Positions 16,783 to 26,057 of a stretch of DNA of 64,000 nt are shown piece after piece; positions within the stretch are counted from its first letter, which is position 1, and every line of letters begins with the position of its first letter. The stretch covers positions 1 through 64,000 of the forward strand of contig NZ_FOVW01000009.1 of assembly GCF_900115305.1 (NCBI RefSeq), read 5' to 3'. The translations under genes and the position numbers were made by a program. The notes under the pieces were generated by a model that saw only the letters and a list, made by a program, of their open reading frames with translations, was not told where the DNA came from and made no database searches. The DNA comes from Algoriphagus ornithinivorans (GTDB lineage: Bacteria; Bacteroidota; Bacteroidia; Cytophagales; Cyclobacteriaceae).

Positions 16783-17217
16783 TTTAAAAATGTTTTATGG
16801 GTTTGATATAAATGAAATTCATTTGTACATATTTTTTAACCCCGTAGAAATGATTTTGTTGTCTGTAATTTCCCAAATGGTAGAAGAGTGGGAAGAACGG
16901 TATGCGGTGCTACCCTCAAAGGGTTTTCGCTATTCGGGATTTGCAATCCCGAATCCCTATAGCAGGATTTTCAATCCGAAAAAAAATTTTTAAGTAGGAT
17001 GGGGATATTTCGCCGCAGGTGTATTTCTTTATTTCAACTGTGTTTCTCTAGAGTGCCATACCTACGGCATGGAGATAGGGTAGTGCTCAATTTTGCTACC
17101 GAGCTGAAATCCCTACGGGATAAATATCTAGCCGAAGGCATGTCTTAAAAAATATCTTTTAGGTATCTTTTAATTATTTCGCTGAAGGCTTATTTCTTTT
17201 ATTTCTATTGTATTTCA

Positions 17218-17371
17218 TCCCAATCTTGCTGGCACGGTGATTTTTTTTCCAATGGAATTCCTGCGCCAGCGCTGGGGTGGTTGCGTTTTATTTTTACCCC
17301 GAGTTGCACTCGGGCCTGTCCGACACAGGCGGGGCTAATATATTGTCGCTCCTTTGGAGCTTAGATTGGGA
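17218..17371. repeat. MITE-like module, copy 1 (154 bp)
   Basis: The module starts with TCCCAATCT and ends with AGATTGGGA, a 9-bp terminal inverted repeat, and contains internal hairpins such as GCTCCTTTGGAGC. Related copies are at 18061 and 23732. Confidence 0.65.
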
Positions 17372-18060
17372 GGTTATTTCGCCGCAGGCGTATTTCAATT
17401 TATTTCTACCATATTTCTCTAATATATCTCACCGAAGGCTTATCTTAATTATATCTTAAATATTATCTTTTTGGTTTCTTTCAAATATTTCGCCGCAGGC
17501 GTATTTCTTTTATTTCAACTGTGTTTCTCTATAGTGCCATACTTACGGCATGGAGATGGTTTTGTGCTCTATTTTGCTACCGAGCTGAAATCCCTACGGG
17601 ATAAATTTGTTGCCGAAGGCATATCTTAAAAAATATCTTTCCGACAACCTCAGGTTTGGGAATATTTCGCCGCAGGCGTATTTCAATTTATTTCTACCAT
17701 ATTTCTCTAAAATATCTCGCCGCAGGCCTATCTTGATTATATCTTAAAAAATATCTTTCCGACAACCTCAGGTTTGGGAATATCTCGCCGCAGGCGTATT
17801 TCTTTTATTTCTACTGTATTTCTCTTAAATATCTCGCCGAAGGCATATCTTAATTATATCATAAAAATATCTTTCCGACAACCTCATGCTTGAGAATATT
17901 TCGCCGAAGGCGTATTTCTTTATTTCAATTGTATTTCGTCCAAAATCCCCCATACCCCCTTTATTCAACGAAGTCGTCCTATACTGAATTTACGTTTCCA
18001 AAGGGGGATTAGTCTCGTATCTCGCCGCAGGTGTATTTCTTTTATTTCTACTGAATTTCT

Positions 18061-18198
18061 TCCCAATCTTGCTGGCACGGTGATTTTTTTTTCCAATGGA
18101 ATCCTTGGGCCAGCGCTAGGATGATTATGGTTCGCATTAATACCCCTGGGCTTCACCCAGGGCTAATAAATTACGCTCCTTTGGAGCTTAGATTGGGA
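18061..18198. repeat. MITE-like module, copy 2 (138 bp)
   Basis: It has the same TCCCAATCT and AGATTGGGA ends as copy 1 and nearly the same interior as the copy at 23732. An open frame across it on the minus strand is conserved only because the repeat is. Confidence 0.7.
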
Positions 18199-18540
18199 GG
18201 TTATTTCGCCGCAGGCGTATTTCAATTTATTTCTACCATATTTCTCTAAAATATCTCGCCGCAGGCATATCTTAAAAATTATCTTTAAGGTATCTTTCAA
18301 ATATTTCGCCGCAGGCATATTTTTATTTATTTCTACTGTATTTCTCTAGAAGATATTCCCTCTGTATTTATCTTCAACCATTATCATTTTATTACCTTCC
18401 TATATCCATTTTGTTAAGTCAATTTTAATTTTTTCCTTTCTTATTATCAGTTAGTTAAGCTTATTCCCTATGTTAATTTTTAACAATTTCAAGGGACAAC
18501 TCTGATCTAGTTTTGGAAATCAATTCACAAAACTATCAGA

Positions 18541-21500
18541 ATGATGATTCAAAATTTTACCAGCAAGAATTGGATAAAAGGACTTTTATCCACCTTTTTT
18601 CTCCTTGCTTTTACTTGGCAAGTGTGGGCTCAGGCCACCAACGCGTCTATCACAGGTGTCGTCAAGGACGATCAGGGGCTACCTTTAATTGGTGCTACGG
18701 TGCAGGTTGAAAATCAATCAACGGGTTTCAAGGCTTATTCCATTACTACAGAGTCGGGAGCATTTAATTTTCAGCAACTACCATTGGGCAAACCATACAC
18801 AGTGACCGTAAGCTTCATTGGATACAATACTAAATCCAGAACAGGATATGAACTAAATCAAGGCGATAGAATCAATTTGGATTTTAAACTTGATATGGGG
18901 TCCACGGAGCTTTCAGAAGTGATAGTTTCCGGTAATAATCTGGATAATGAGATTGAAAAACTGGGAGGAATTACCTCCATCAATTCAACTCAGATCAAAA
19001 ACCTTCCAACTGAGGGAAGAAACTTCACAAACCTGACTGCTTTATCTCCCCTTCAAGGTGGTGGAAATAATAATTTGGCAGGTCAAAGATCCACAGGAAC
19101 CAATATCACTGTGGACGGAGTAAATGCCAGAAATCAATTAACCAATGGGGAAATAGGGAGAGGCCCCTATACCGTTTCGATAGAGGCAATCCGCGAATTT
19201 GAGGTTGTGACTAATAGCTACGATGTTACCCAGGGAAGGCAGGCTGGTGGTGCCCTGAATGCGGTGACGAAAGCAGGTACCAATGAGCTCTCAGGTTCTG
19301 CATTTCTTTACCATAGAAATGACCGCTTGGCGAGTCAATTTGATATCAGAGGGAATGATAGAGAACAGGATTTCTACAATTCGCAATGGGGGTTTAGTTT
19401 AGGAGGGCCCATTATCAAAAACAAAGCTCATTTCTTCGTGACCTTTGATAGGCAAGATGCTGGAGAACCTGTATTCATTACTGACATTAATTCTGCAGAT
19501 GATGAAAGAAGACTGGGAGTAACCAGGGATACACTTCAGAAAGCACTGGATATTGTCAGAAGACTTTATGGAGTTTCAGACTTACAGCAGGTAGGAGAGT
19601 TTGGAAGAAAAACAGTAGCTAATACCATTTTTGCAAGAGTTGATTGGCAACTCAATGACAGAAATAAATTAACCATTAGGAATAATTATACAGACTGGAA
19701 AAATCCTTTGAGTGTGAGTGACAACTCAAATATCAATATAGCTGAGGTTTATGGAGATTTTGAGTCAAGGGAAAATTCATTTTTGGCCTCCTTAAGATCG
19801 GTTGTAAATCCAACTACAACCAATGAATTAAAACTCCAATATCAACATGCAGAAAGAGCGTTTTTCCCAAATGCTCAATTACCTGTAAGTAATATTCCTA
19901 GAGGTATTGTAAGAATTACCTCTCCATTCCCAACAGAGTCTAATCCTAATGCTACTCAAACCCGAACCTTTCAATTTGGGGGGCAACGATTCATCCCGGA
20001 AACCAACCTGGAAAACCAGCTTCACTTGGTAAATACTACCTACATGACCAAAGGAAAATACCAATTGACTTTTGGAACCGATAACATGTTTACCTATCTG
20101 GAAACCCTACTTTCAAATGAGCAGAATGGGAGATTTTTCTTTGATAATCTACAGGACCTGGAAAATATGAAGCCAAGTCGTTTTGCGAGAGAAGTACCAC
20201 TTAAAGGTTTGCCAATTGTCAAGCAAACAGTATTGGATTTATCAGCATTTGCTCAGGTGGAGTTTGAAGCTTTTAAAAATGTCCAAACGGTTTTTGGGAT
20301 TCGTTATGACGTGACTGCCTTTATGAATGGAGCAGCTTATAATCCTACTTTAGAAAATGAATTGGGTATAGATTCCTCAGTAAAACCAGCAGATTGGAAT
20401 AATATACAACCTAGGTTGCAAATGACTTGGAATGTAGGCGGGAAAAATAAGGATATCCTGAAATTTGGAGCTGGTCTTTTCTCTGCTCAACCCCATTATT
20501 ATGCGCAGGTAAACAACATTCAAAACTCAGGAGTAATGCTAGCAGCTGTAGACGTAACAGGAGATTTGGTTCCTACTCCCGATTTCAATAGCTATAGAAA
20601 TGATCCTTCAACAGTACCGGGAGTACCAGAAGGAGCCCAGACTATTTCCACTATCAATGCTGTTGCTTCTGACTTTCAAGTGCCTAGTACATTCAAGGCT
20701 AACTTGAATTACAATAAATATTTGAATGATAGGGTACGGGTAGGTTTAAATTTACTTTATACCAGAACTTTCAATAACTATGTGTACTTAGAAAGAAATT
20801 TGGTAGATGAGCCCTATTTCCGACTTTCCTATGAAGCCAATAGGGGAGTTTTTGTACCGGCGAATACCATAACTAACCGGGGTCAAACTGATTGGTTGAA
20901 TTCCAGAAAAAGTGAAAACCTAGGTCGGGTATTGGAGCTTAATTCAGATGGCTTAGCTTACCAATATGCCCTTGTACTTGATTTAGGTACACGAATAGGG
21001 AAAGATGGTTACCTGAATGCTAGCTATACTTTCAATCAAGCAAGAGATAATTCATCCTACAATTGTTGCGTGGCAAATACCTCCACTTTCTTGCCTGTAG
21101 TAGATGATTCGAGGGCTTTGAATTGGGCCTATTCTGATTATCACTTCAAAGATAAGCTTGTGATCAATGCTGCTTCCCCAACCTGGAAAGGCTTTGTATT
21201 TGGTGCTTCTTTGATTGGAATTGGAGGGACTAGATATAGTTTCCTGGTAACCAATGGGAGTTTGCAGGGTGATTTTCCACTGAATAATGCACTTGCCTAT
21301 GTTTTTGACCCTAATGATCCTTCGACTCCTGAAAATATCAGGCAAGGGATAAATGGAATCTTGGAAGATCCCAATACCTCAGAATCTACCAAAAAATATT
21401 TAAGAGAGTCTTTTGGGAAAGTTGCCGAAAGAAATGGTGGGGAAAACCCCTTCGCTGCAACTTTGGATTTGAGGATATTAAAACAAATTAAAATTATCAA

Positions 21501-21726
21501 TCAGCAAAGACTGGAGCTCTCGGCGGATATTTTCAACTTTGCTAATATGCTTAATAGGGAATGGGGAGTAGATAATAATCTTAGTAGATCAAGAAATTTA
21601 TTGAGAATACAGGGTTTTGATCAAGCTACACAAAACTACATTTACAATGTGGAAAGTGGAGTAGGAACTCAACCGATCAATGGTACTCCGTGGAGGGTAC
21701 AAGTAGGACTTAGATATTCATTTTAA
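18541..21726 (+). CDS. TonB-dependent receptor, Oar type
   Basis: This outer-membrane receptor imports or binds a large ligand using TonB energy. The 1061-residue protein has a signal peptide (to about residue 31, ending VWAQA), a carboxypeptidase-regulatory-like beta-sandwich (ITGVVKDDQGLPLIGATVQV), a plug domain (VSIEAIREFEVVTNSYDVTQGRQAGGALN, characteristic of the Oar/Cna-B group) and a beta-barrel ending with the aromatic RYSF. It is not a SusC: it lacks the SusC plug signature and a SusD partner. A PhoD-like phosphatase follows 6 bases after its stop and then a Crp-type regulator, so uptake linked to phosphate-ester breakdown is a plausible role. Confidence 0.9.
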   Translation: MMIQNFTSKNWIKGLLSTFFLLAFTWQVWAQATNASITGVVKDDQGLPLIGATVQVENQSTGFKAYSITTESGAFNFQQLPLGKPYTVTVSFIGYNTKSRTGYELNQGDRINLDFKLDMGSTELSEVIVSGNNLDNEIEKLGGITSINSTQIKNLPTEGRNFTNLTALSPLQGGGNNNLAGQRSTGTNITVDGVNARNQLTNGEIGRGPYTVSIEAIREFEVVTNSYDVTQGRQAGGALNAVTKAGTNELSGSAFLYHRNDRLASQFDIRGNDREQDFYNSQWGFSLGGPIIKNKAHFFVTFDRQDAGEPVFITDINSADDERRLGVTRDTLQKALDIVRRLYGVSDLQQVGEFGRKTVANTIFARVDWQLNDRNKLTIRNNYTDWKNPLSVSDNSNINIAEVYGDFESRENSFLASLRSVVNPTTTNELKLQYQHAERAFFPNAQLPVSNIPRGIVRITSPFPTESNPNATQTRTFQFGGQRFIPETNLENQLHLVNTTYMTKGKYQLTFGTDNMFTYLETLLSNEQNGRFFFDNLQDLENMKPSRFAREVPLKGLPIVKQTVLDLSAFAQVEFEAFKNVQTVFGIRYDVTAFMNGAAYNPTLENELGIDSSVKPADWNNIQPRLQMTWNVGGKNKDILKFGAGLFSAQPHYYAQVNNIQNSGVMLAAVDVTGDLVPTPDFNSYRNDPSTVPGVPEGAQTISTINAVASDFQVPSTFKANLNYNKYLNDRVRVGLNLLYTRTFNNYVYLERNLVDEPYFRLSYEANRGVFVPANTITNRGQTDWLNSRKSENLGRVLELNSDGLAYQYALVLDLGTRIGKDGYLNASYTFNQARDNSSYNCCVANTSTFLPVVDDSRALNWAYSDYHFKDKLVINAASPTWKGFVFGASLIGIGGTRYSFLVTNGSLQGDFPLNNALAYVFDPNDPSTPENIRQGINGILEDPNTSESTKKYLRESFGKVAERNGGENPFAATLDLRILKQIKIINQQRLELSADIFNFANMLNREWGVDNNLSRSRNLLRIQGFDQATQNYIYNVESGVGTQPINGTPWRVQVGLRYSF

Positions 21727-21732
21727 AATTTG

Positions 21733-22782
21733 ATGATGAACAAAATACAATTAAGAATCACGGGAGCGATTTTGCTCCCAGTTCTCCTTTTTGCTTGCGA
21801 GACAAAAAAAGAAAATGTCGTTGCCGAATTTCAGGAAGAGCCCCTTACTACCATTGCATTTGGCTCTTGCAATAGACAGGATAGAGATCAGCCCCTTTGG
21901 GATCCTATCATTTCTCATCAACCTGACTTGTTTATTTGGTTGGGAGATAATATTTATGGGGATACAGATTCGATGCAGGTATTGAAGGCAAAATATGAGC
22001 TTCAAAATAGCAATCCAGGTTACCAAAGGCTAAAAGCTCAAAGTCCGATAATAGGAATTTGGGATGATCATGATTTTGGAAGAAATGATGCAGGAACGGA
22101 ATATCCCCATAAAAAGGAAAGCAGGGATTTGATGTTTGAATTTTTGGACTTACCAAAAAGCAATCCGGCCTGGAATAGAGAGGGTGCTTATAATTCCTTC
22201 ACTTACGGGCCGAAAGGCAAGCAAGTGAAGGTAATCCTGCTGGATGCTCGTTATTTTAGAGACAGCCTAATAATGGAAGACCGGGTGTATTTACCAAATG
22301 AATCCGGCACTGTATTGGGAGAAGAGCAGTGGGCTTGGTTGGAAAATGAGCTTAAGGAAAATCAGGCTCAGGTAACCCTGATTGGTTCGGGGATCCAAAT
22401 GCTTCCAAGAGATCACCAATTCGAAAAGTGGGCTAATTTTCCATATGAAAGAGAAAGATTGCTGAACATGCTAAAAAAACACCGGGTTCAGGGAGCGATT
22501 TTATTAAGTGGAGATCGCCACATCGCTGAAATTTCACAGATTGAATTGGAGGGGATTGAGCATCCTATTTATGAAGTTACCTCTAGTGGGCTAACCCATA
22601 CATGGAGAGAATATAGAGAAGAACCCAATCGCTACCGGGTAGGAGAAATGATTGCAAAATTAAATTTTGGCATTATTAATCTGGACTGGAAAGAAAAGGA
22701 AGTGAATGTCACTTTGGAGGTGAGGGGAAGAGAAGATTCCTTGTTTTTAACACAAAATTTACGTCTTCCATTGTCAATGTGA
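21733..22782 (+). CDS. PhoD-like alkaline phosphatase lipoprotein
   Basis: This calcineurin-like/PhoD-type metallophosphatase of about 349 residues has a lipoprotein signal (LLPVLLFACETK). Metal-binding and active-site segments are visible: FGSCNRQ near residue 45, LFIWLGDNIYGDT, GIWDDHDFGRND, and LLSGDRHIAEIS near the end. FGSCN and WDDHDFGRND are hallmarks of PhoD-like phosphodiesterase/phosphatases, which release phosphate from extracellular esters. It almost abuts the Oar receptor gene, so the pair is one operon. ATG 21733 (or 21736) is chosen over a TTG at 21730. Confidence 0.9.
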   Translation: MMNKIQLRITGAILLPVLLFACETKKENVVAEFQEEPLTTIAFGSCNRQDRDQPLWDPIISHQPDLFIWLGDNIYGDTDSMQVLKAKYELQNSNPGYQRLKAQSPIIGIWDDHDFGRNDAGTEYPHKKESRDLMFEFLDLPKSNPAWNREGAYNSFTYGPKGKQVKVILLDARYFRDSLIMEDRVYLPNESGTVLGEEQWAWLENELKENQAQVTLIGSGIQMLPRDHQFEKWANFPYERERLLNMLKKHRVQGAILLSGDRHIAEISQIELEGIEHPIYEVTSSGLTHTWREYREEPNRYRVGEMIAKLNFGIINLDWKEKEVNVTLEVRGREDSLFLTQNLRLPLSM

Positions 22783-22855
22783 AGTTGACGTTAATCCAAT
22801 ATTATATTCTTTAGAAGGCATTGAAAATGGGCTAAAATTCCTCCAACTTCAACAT

Positions 22856-23455
22856 ATGATTGCGGAAGGAAAGGATTTTGGCCCATTTGATTTTTTGGCA
22901 GAAAAGGACGCAGATTTTTCTGCCCGATTTATGGAAGAACTTTTTGTGGAAAAGGGCATAAGCCTCTATCGACCTCCTGAAAAGATTACACCGATTTACC
23001 AAATAAAAAGTGGCTTGGTGAAAATTGGAGGGTACTCGGAGGATGGAAGAGAGGTTTGTTACGATGTATTGAAAGAAGGAGAATTTTTTGGGAATTTGAG
23101 ATATCTGGATGGACAGTTTTCAGAGTTTGCCAAAGTATTGACGCCAGTTTATCTGAGGAAATTTGATTCAGATTATTTCAAGTATTTGATAGTTCACGAA
23201 CCCGAAGTTTCCGATTGGTTTAATAAACAAGTTGTAAAAAGATGGTGCCGCGCTGAGGAAAGATTATTTGCAATCAGAAGTTTAAGCCCAGAGGAGAGAG
23301 TCAATAGGATTTGTAAATATTATAGTCAAGAGATTGTCATCGGTCAGGGGAGAAAAGTCAAAGCGATTCAAGTGATTTCTATTCAGGATATTGCGGATTT
23401 GACAGGCTTAACCCGGCAAACAGCTTCCAAAATCTTGAAAAGTATTCAATTATAA
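22856..23455 (+). CDS. Crp/Fnr-family transcriptional regulator
   Basis: This 199-residue regulator has an N-terminal cyclic-nucleotide-binding-like barrel (SGLVKIGGYSEDGREVCYDVL, GEFFGNLRYLDG) and a C-terminal winged helix with ISIQDIADLTGLTRQTASKILK, the recognition helix, near residues 178-198. No Fnr-type cysteine cluster is present. It follows the PhoD-like gene by about 75 bases on the same strand and closes the three-gene unit that is flanked by repeat fields. It could regulate the receptor and phosphatase genes; position is the only evidence. Confidence 0.85.
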   Translation: MIAEGKDFGPFDFLAEKDADFSARFMEELFVEKGISLYRPPEKITPIYQIKSGLVKIGGYSEDGREVCYDVLKEGEFFGNLRYLDGQFSEFAKVLTPVYLRKFDSDYFKYLIVHEPEVSDWFNKQVVKRWCRAEERLFAIRSLSPEERVNRICKYYSQEIVIGQGRKVKAIQVISIQDIADLTGLTRQTASKILKSIQL

Positions 23456-23489
23456 GTGAAGTGATTATATTGTTTAATTCCCAGCTATC

Positions 23490-24010
23490 AGCTATTCGGG
23501 ATTTGTAATCCCGAATCCCTATTATAGGATTTTCAATCCGATGAAATATTTAAGAAGGATGGGAATATTTCGCCGCAGGCGTATTTCTTTTATTTCTATT
23601 GTATTTCATCCAAAAATCCCCCTAACCCCCTTTGATCAATGAAGTCGTCCTATATTGAATTTACGTTTCCAAAGGGGGATTTGTCTCGTATCTCGCCGCA
23701 GGTGTATTTCTTTTATTTCTACTGAATTTCTTCCCAATCTTGCTGGCACTGTGATTTTTTTTTTCAATGGAATTCTTGGGCCAGCGCTGGGATGATTATG
23801 GTTCGCATTAATACCCCTGGGCTTCACCCAGGGCTAATAAATTACGCTCCTTTGGAGCTTAGATTGGGAGGTTATTTCCCCCAGGCCTTTTTCCAATTAT
23901 TTCCACCATATTTCTCTAAAATATCTCGCCGAAGGCATATCTTAAAAATTATCTTTTAGGGATCTTTAAATTATTTCGCCGCAGGCGTATTTCTTTTATT
24001 TCTACCGTAT
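23490..24010. repeat. Second repeat field, direct copy of the first
   Basis: It repeats, in the same order and orientation, parts of the field at 16932-18345: the GGGATTTGTAATCCC hairpin with its flank, a GCCGCAGGCGTATTTC unit, a CCCCCTAACCCCCTTT block ending in AAAGGGGGATTTGTCTCG, the MITE-like module and further units. The stretch 23567-24005 matches 17897-18345 almost throughout, giving a direct repeat of roughly 430 bp about 5.7 kb apart. Confidence 0.8.
23732..23869. repeat. MITE-like module, copy 3 (138 bp)
   Basis: It is bounded by TCCCAATCT and AGATTGGGA, equal in length to copy 2 and nearly identical to it. Confidence 0.7.
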
Positions 24011-24038
24011 TTCTTTTATTAAGTATTTCTTTAAAAAA

Positions 24039-24293
24039 TCAAGCTACCCTTGACTCTGAATGTAGGTCATAGGCAGCAACTAATAATTGTCTGCCGGGAG
24101 ATTCTCCATATCGCTCATAATTATTGATTTCGCCTCTTTTCTCTGCATAAATGGGAAGGTATTTTTCATCCATTTCATCCCAAAAAACCAGCAAGTAAGA
24201 ATAAGAAATCATACTCTCCCTTCCTTTTTCCATCCAGGTATTAAAAAGTTGTTCATCCAATGCACAGGGATAGTCGGGACTATCAAACATCAT
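24039..24293 (-). CDS. Small hypothetical protein
   Basis: This 84-residue protein (83 from the second Met) starts MFDSPDYPCALDEQLF and has SYSYLLVFWDEMDEKYLPIYAEKRGEI followed by QLLVAAYDLHSESRVA. It looks like a compact cytosolic alpha/beta protein and I believe it is real because the composition is protein-like, but I cannot name a family. It lies downstream of the sulfatase gene on the same strand, by about 90 bases, just inside the repeat field boundary. Confidence 0.55.
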   Translation of the reverse strand: MMFDSPDYPCALDEQLFNTWMEKGRESMISYSYLLVFWDEMDEKYLPIYAEKRGEINNYERYGESPGRQLLVAAYDLHSESRVA

Positions 24294-24381
24294 AAGCTAT
24301 TCTTCTAAAATTTTCCGCAAGATAAGCATTCCAAAAATCGGAAAATCTCTTGATGGAACAGAATTTATACAACTTATTAAA

Positions 24382-25818
24382 TCACTTTTCTCCTGGGAAA
24401 AGTTGAAAGACAGGATTGATTGTTCTTGCCTGACTCAAATCTTGCATCAACTCTCTGACAATTTCTGGATATTTTTCAGCCAGATTGTATTTCTCCTCTG
24501 GGTCAGTTTCCAAATCATATAACTCCAATGCTGCATCTGGATTTTTCTGCAGACCTGTTCTAACTCCCTTCCAATTTCCTTTTCGAATCGCCTGTTTGCC
24601 TCCCTGTTCGATAAATTCCCAATACAAATACTCATGTGTATTCTGTTTTCCCTGATTGATGAGTGTAGGGAACATTGACACACCATCTGTTTCCTGATCC
24701 AACTGAATTCCCAGCATTGCTGAAAAGGTGGGTAAAAAATCCCAAAATGCTGAAGCATGCTCACTGACTCTCCCTCCCGAAATCACAGAAGGCCATCTCA
24801 TAATTAAGGGAACTCGAATTCCTCCTTCATTAAGGTCTCTTTTGAATCCCCTGAATGGGCCATTGCTATTAAAAAATTCCGGATCATGCCCTCCTTCCAA
24901 ATGAGGCCCGTTGTCTGTTGTGAAAATGATCAGCGTATTTTCATCCAGTCCACGCTCTTTCAGTAACTGTACGATTTCTCCTATTTGCAAATCCATTTCC
25001 TCCATCATTGCGGTAAATGTTGCTCTGGGGTATGGATTGGACTGATAGCCACCTAAATTCATTTCAGGGCCGTAATCCCCTCCTTTACCAGCTATATGGG
25101 CTTTTTCAGGTCCAAATTTCTGATGGTATTTTTCAACTCTTGCATCAGAGGAAGCTGCCAGTTCTGCATGAGGAATGATCAAAGGGATATATAAAAAGAA
25201 GGGTTTACCAGAATCTTGCTTCTTGATGAAATTCAATGCCTCTTGATGGATCAGATCTGGAGCATAGGTGTTTTTCTCCGTCCAATCATTGCCTTCCAGA
25301 AATAGCTTCTCCCCGTTTTTCCACAAGTATTCTGGATAATAGCGATGAGCCAATCGCTGACAGTTGTATCCGAAAAACTCATCGATCCCTTGGTTTTCGG
25401 GTGAGCCACTGCTCTCAGGAAAGCCTAATCCCCATTTGCCGAATGCAGCCGTGGTATAACCTGCTTGTTTGAAAAGTTTGGGAATGGTCATCAAGGAATC
25501 CGGAAGTGGATATTGTCCTTCAGGCTGCATTTCTTTATTGCCACGGATTGGAGTATGACCAGTATGTAGTCCTGTCAAAAAAGCTGAACGACTGGGAGCG
25601 CAGACAGTAGATCCAGCATAATGTTGGGTAAATAGGATTCCATCCTTTGCCAATTGGTCAATATTGGGAGTTTGGAATTTTTCCTGACCTGTGATTCCCA
25701 AGTCTCCATAACCCATGTCATCTGCCAAAATAAAAATAACATTGGGTCTCTTAGATTGAGCAGATGCTAATAAATTAATTAGAAATAGAAAAAGCCAAAA
25801 GGATAATTTCTTGCACAT
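24382..25818 (-). CDS. Sulfatase (formylglycine type)
   Basis: This 478-residue protein has a signal peptide (to LLASAQ, about residue 21), so it acts in the periplasm or at the surface. The S1-family motif C73-A-P-S-R is present in STVCAPSRSAFLTG; the Cys is converted to formylglycine by a maturase not found in this window. Metal-binding residues are seen in FILADDMGYGDLG and FTTDNGPHLEGGHD. It removes sulfate esters, probably from a polysaccharide. It is divergent from the hybrid sensor gene and next to a SusC/SusD locus with two more sulfatases, so it likely belongs to that system. Confidence 0.93.
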   Translation of the reverse strand: MCKKLSFWLFLFLINLLASAQSKRPNVIFILADDMGYGDLGITGQEKFQTPNIDQLAKDGILFTQHYAGSTVCAPSRSAFLTGLHTGHTPIRGNKEMQPEGQYPLPDSLMTIPKLFKQAGYTTAAFGKWGLGFPESSGSPENQGIDEFFGYNCQRLAHRYYPEYLWKNGEKLFLEGNDWTEKNTYAPDLIHQEALNFIKKQDSGKPFFLYIPLIIPHAELAASSDARVEKYHQKFGPEKAHIAGKGGDYGPEMNLGGYQSNPYPRATFTAMMEEMDLQIGEIVQLLKERGLDENTLIIFTTDNGPHLEGGHDPEFFNSNGPFRGFKRDLNEGGIRVPLIMRWPSVISGGRVSEHASAFWDFLPTFSAMLGIQLDQETDGVSMFPTLINQGKQNTHEYLYWEFIEQGGKQAIRKGNWKGVRTGLQKNPDAALELYDLETDPEEKYNLAEKYPEIVRELMQDLSQARTINPVFQLFPGEK

Positions 25819-26057
25819 AGTTTTTAGAGTATATAATGAAACTATAAAAGATTGAATAATAAGCCTAAACCGCCCGCCACATTTAGATAGTATTTGAACG
25901 ATTTATACCCCCGCTTGCTCAATTTCACCCCAGCTTTCCTTAAAGATCAAGCTAATTTGTGCTAATTCTTTTCATTAAAACCTAAAGCTTATCAGAATGA
26001 TATTAGCAAAGGATTTTAAATCAAAAAGAATAAATTGCTTTAACAAACCCAAAATAA

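Larger units (their letters stand above)
16932..18345. repeat. Repeat field with GCCGCAGGC-type units
   Basis: About ten units of the form ATTTCGCCGCAGGCGTATTTC (start points near 17006, 17372, 17487, 17661, 17782, 17896, 18016, 18203 and 18302) are spread over 1.4 kb, mixed with shorter CTCGCCGAAGGCATATC variants, two copies of a GAGCTGAAATCCCTACGGG block (near 17100 and 17580) and, at the left end, the hairpin TTCGGGATTTGCAATCCCGAA. Each unit holds a small CGCC-GCA-GGCG stem. Spacing is irregular and the intervening sequence is itself repetitive, so it is not a CRISPR array. No gene is present between katG and the receptor gene at 18541. Confidence 0.85.

Noticed and set aside
17965..18156. 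63-residue minus-strand frame, with a near-identical copy at 23636-23827
   Set aside because: The conservation comes from the MITE-like repeat containing it; there is no plausible start context and the interior is hairpins.
17000..18340. CRISPR array
   Set aside because: Units have variable spacing, spacers are repetitive and no cas gene is present.
18513..18710. 65-residue frame overlapping the Oar receptor start
   Set aside because: It is a shadow frame of the receptor gene; the receptor has a signal peptide and full domains.
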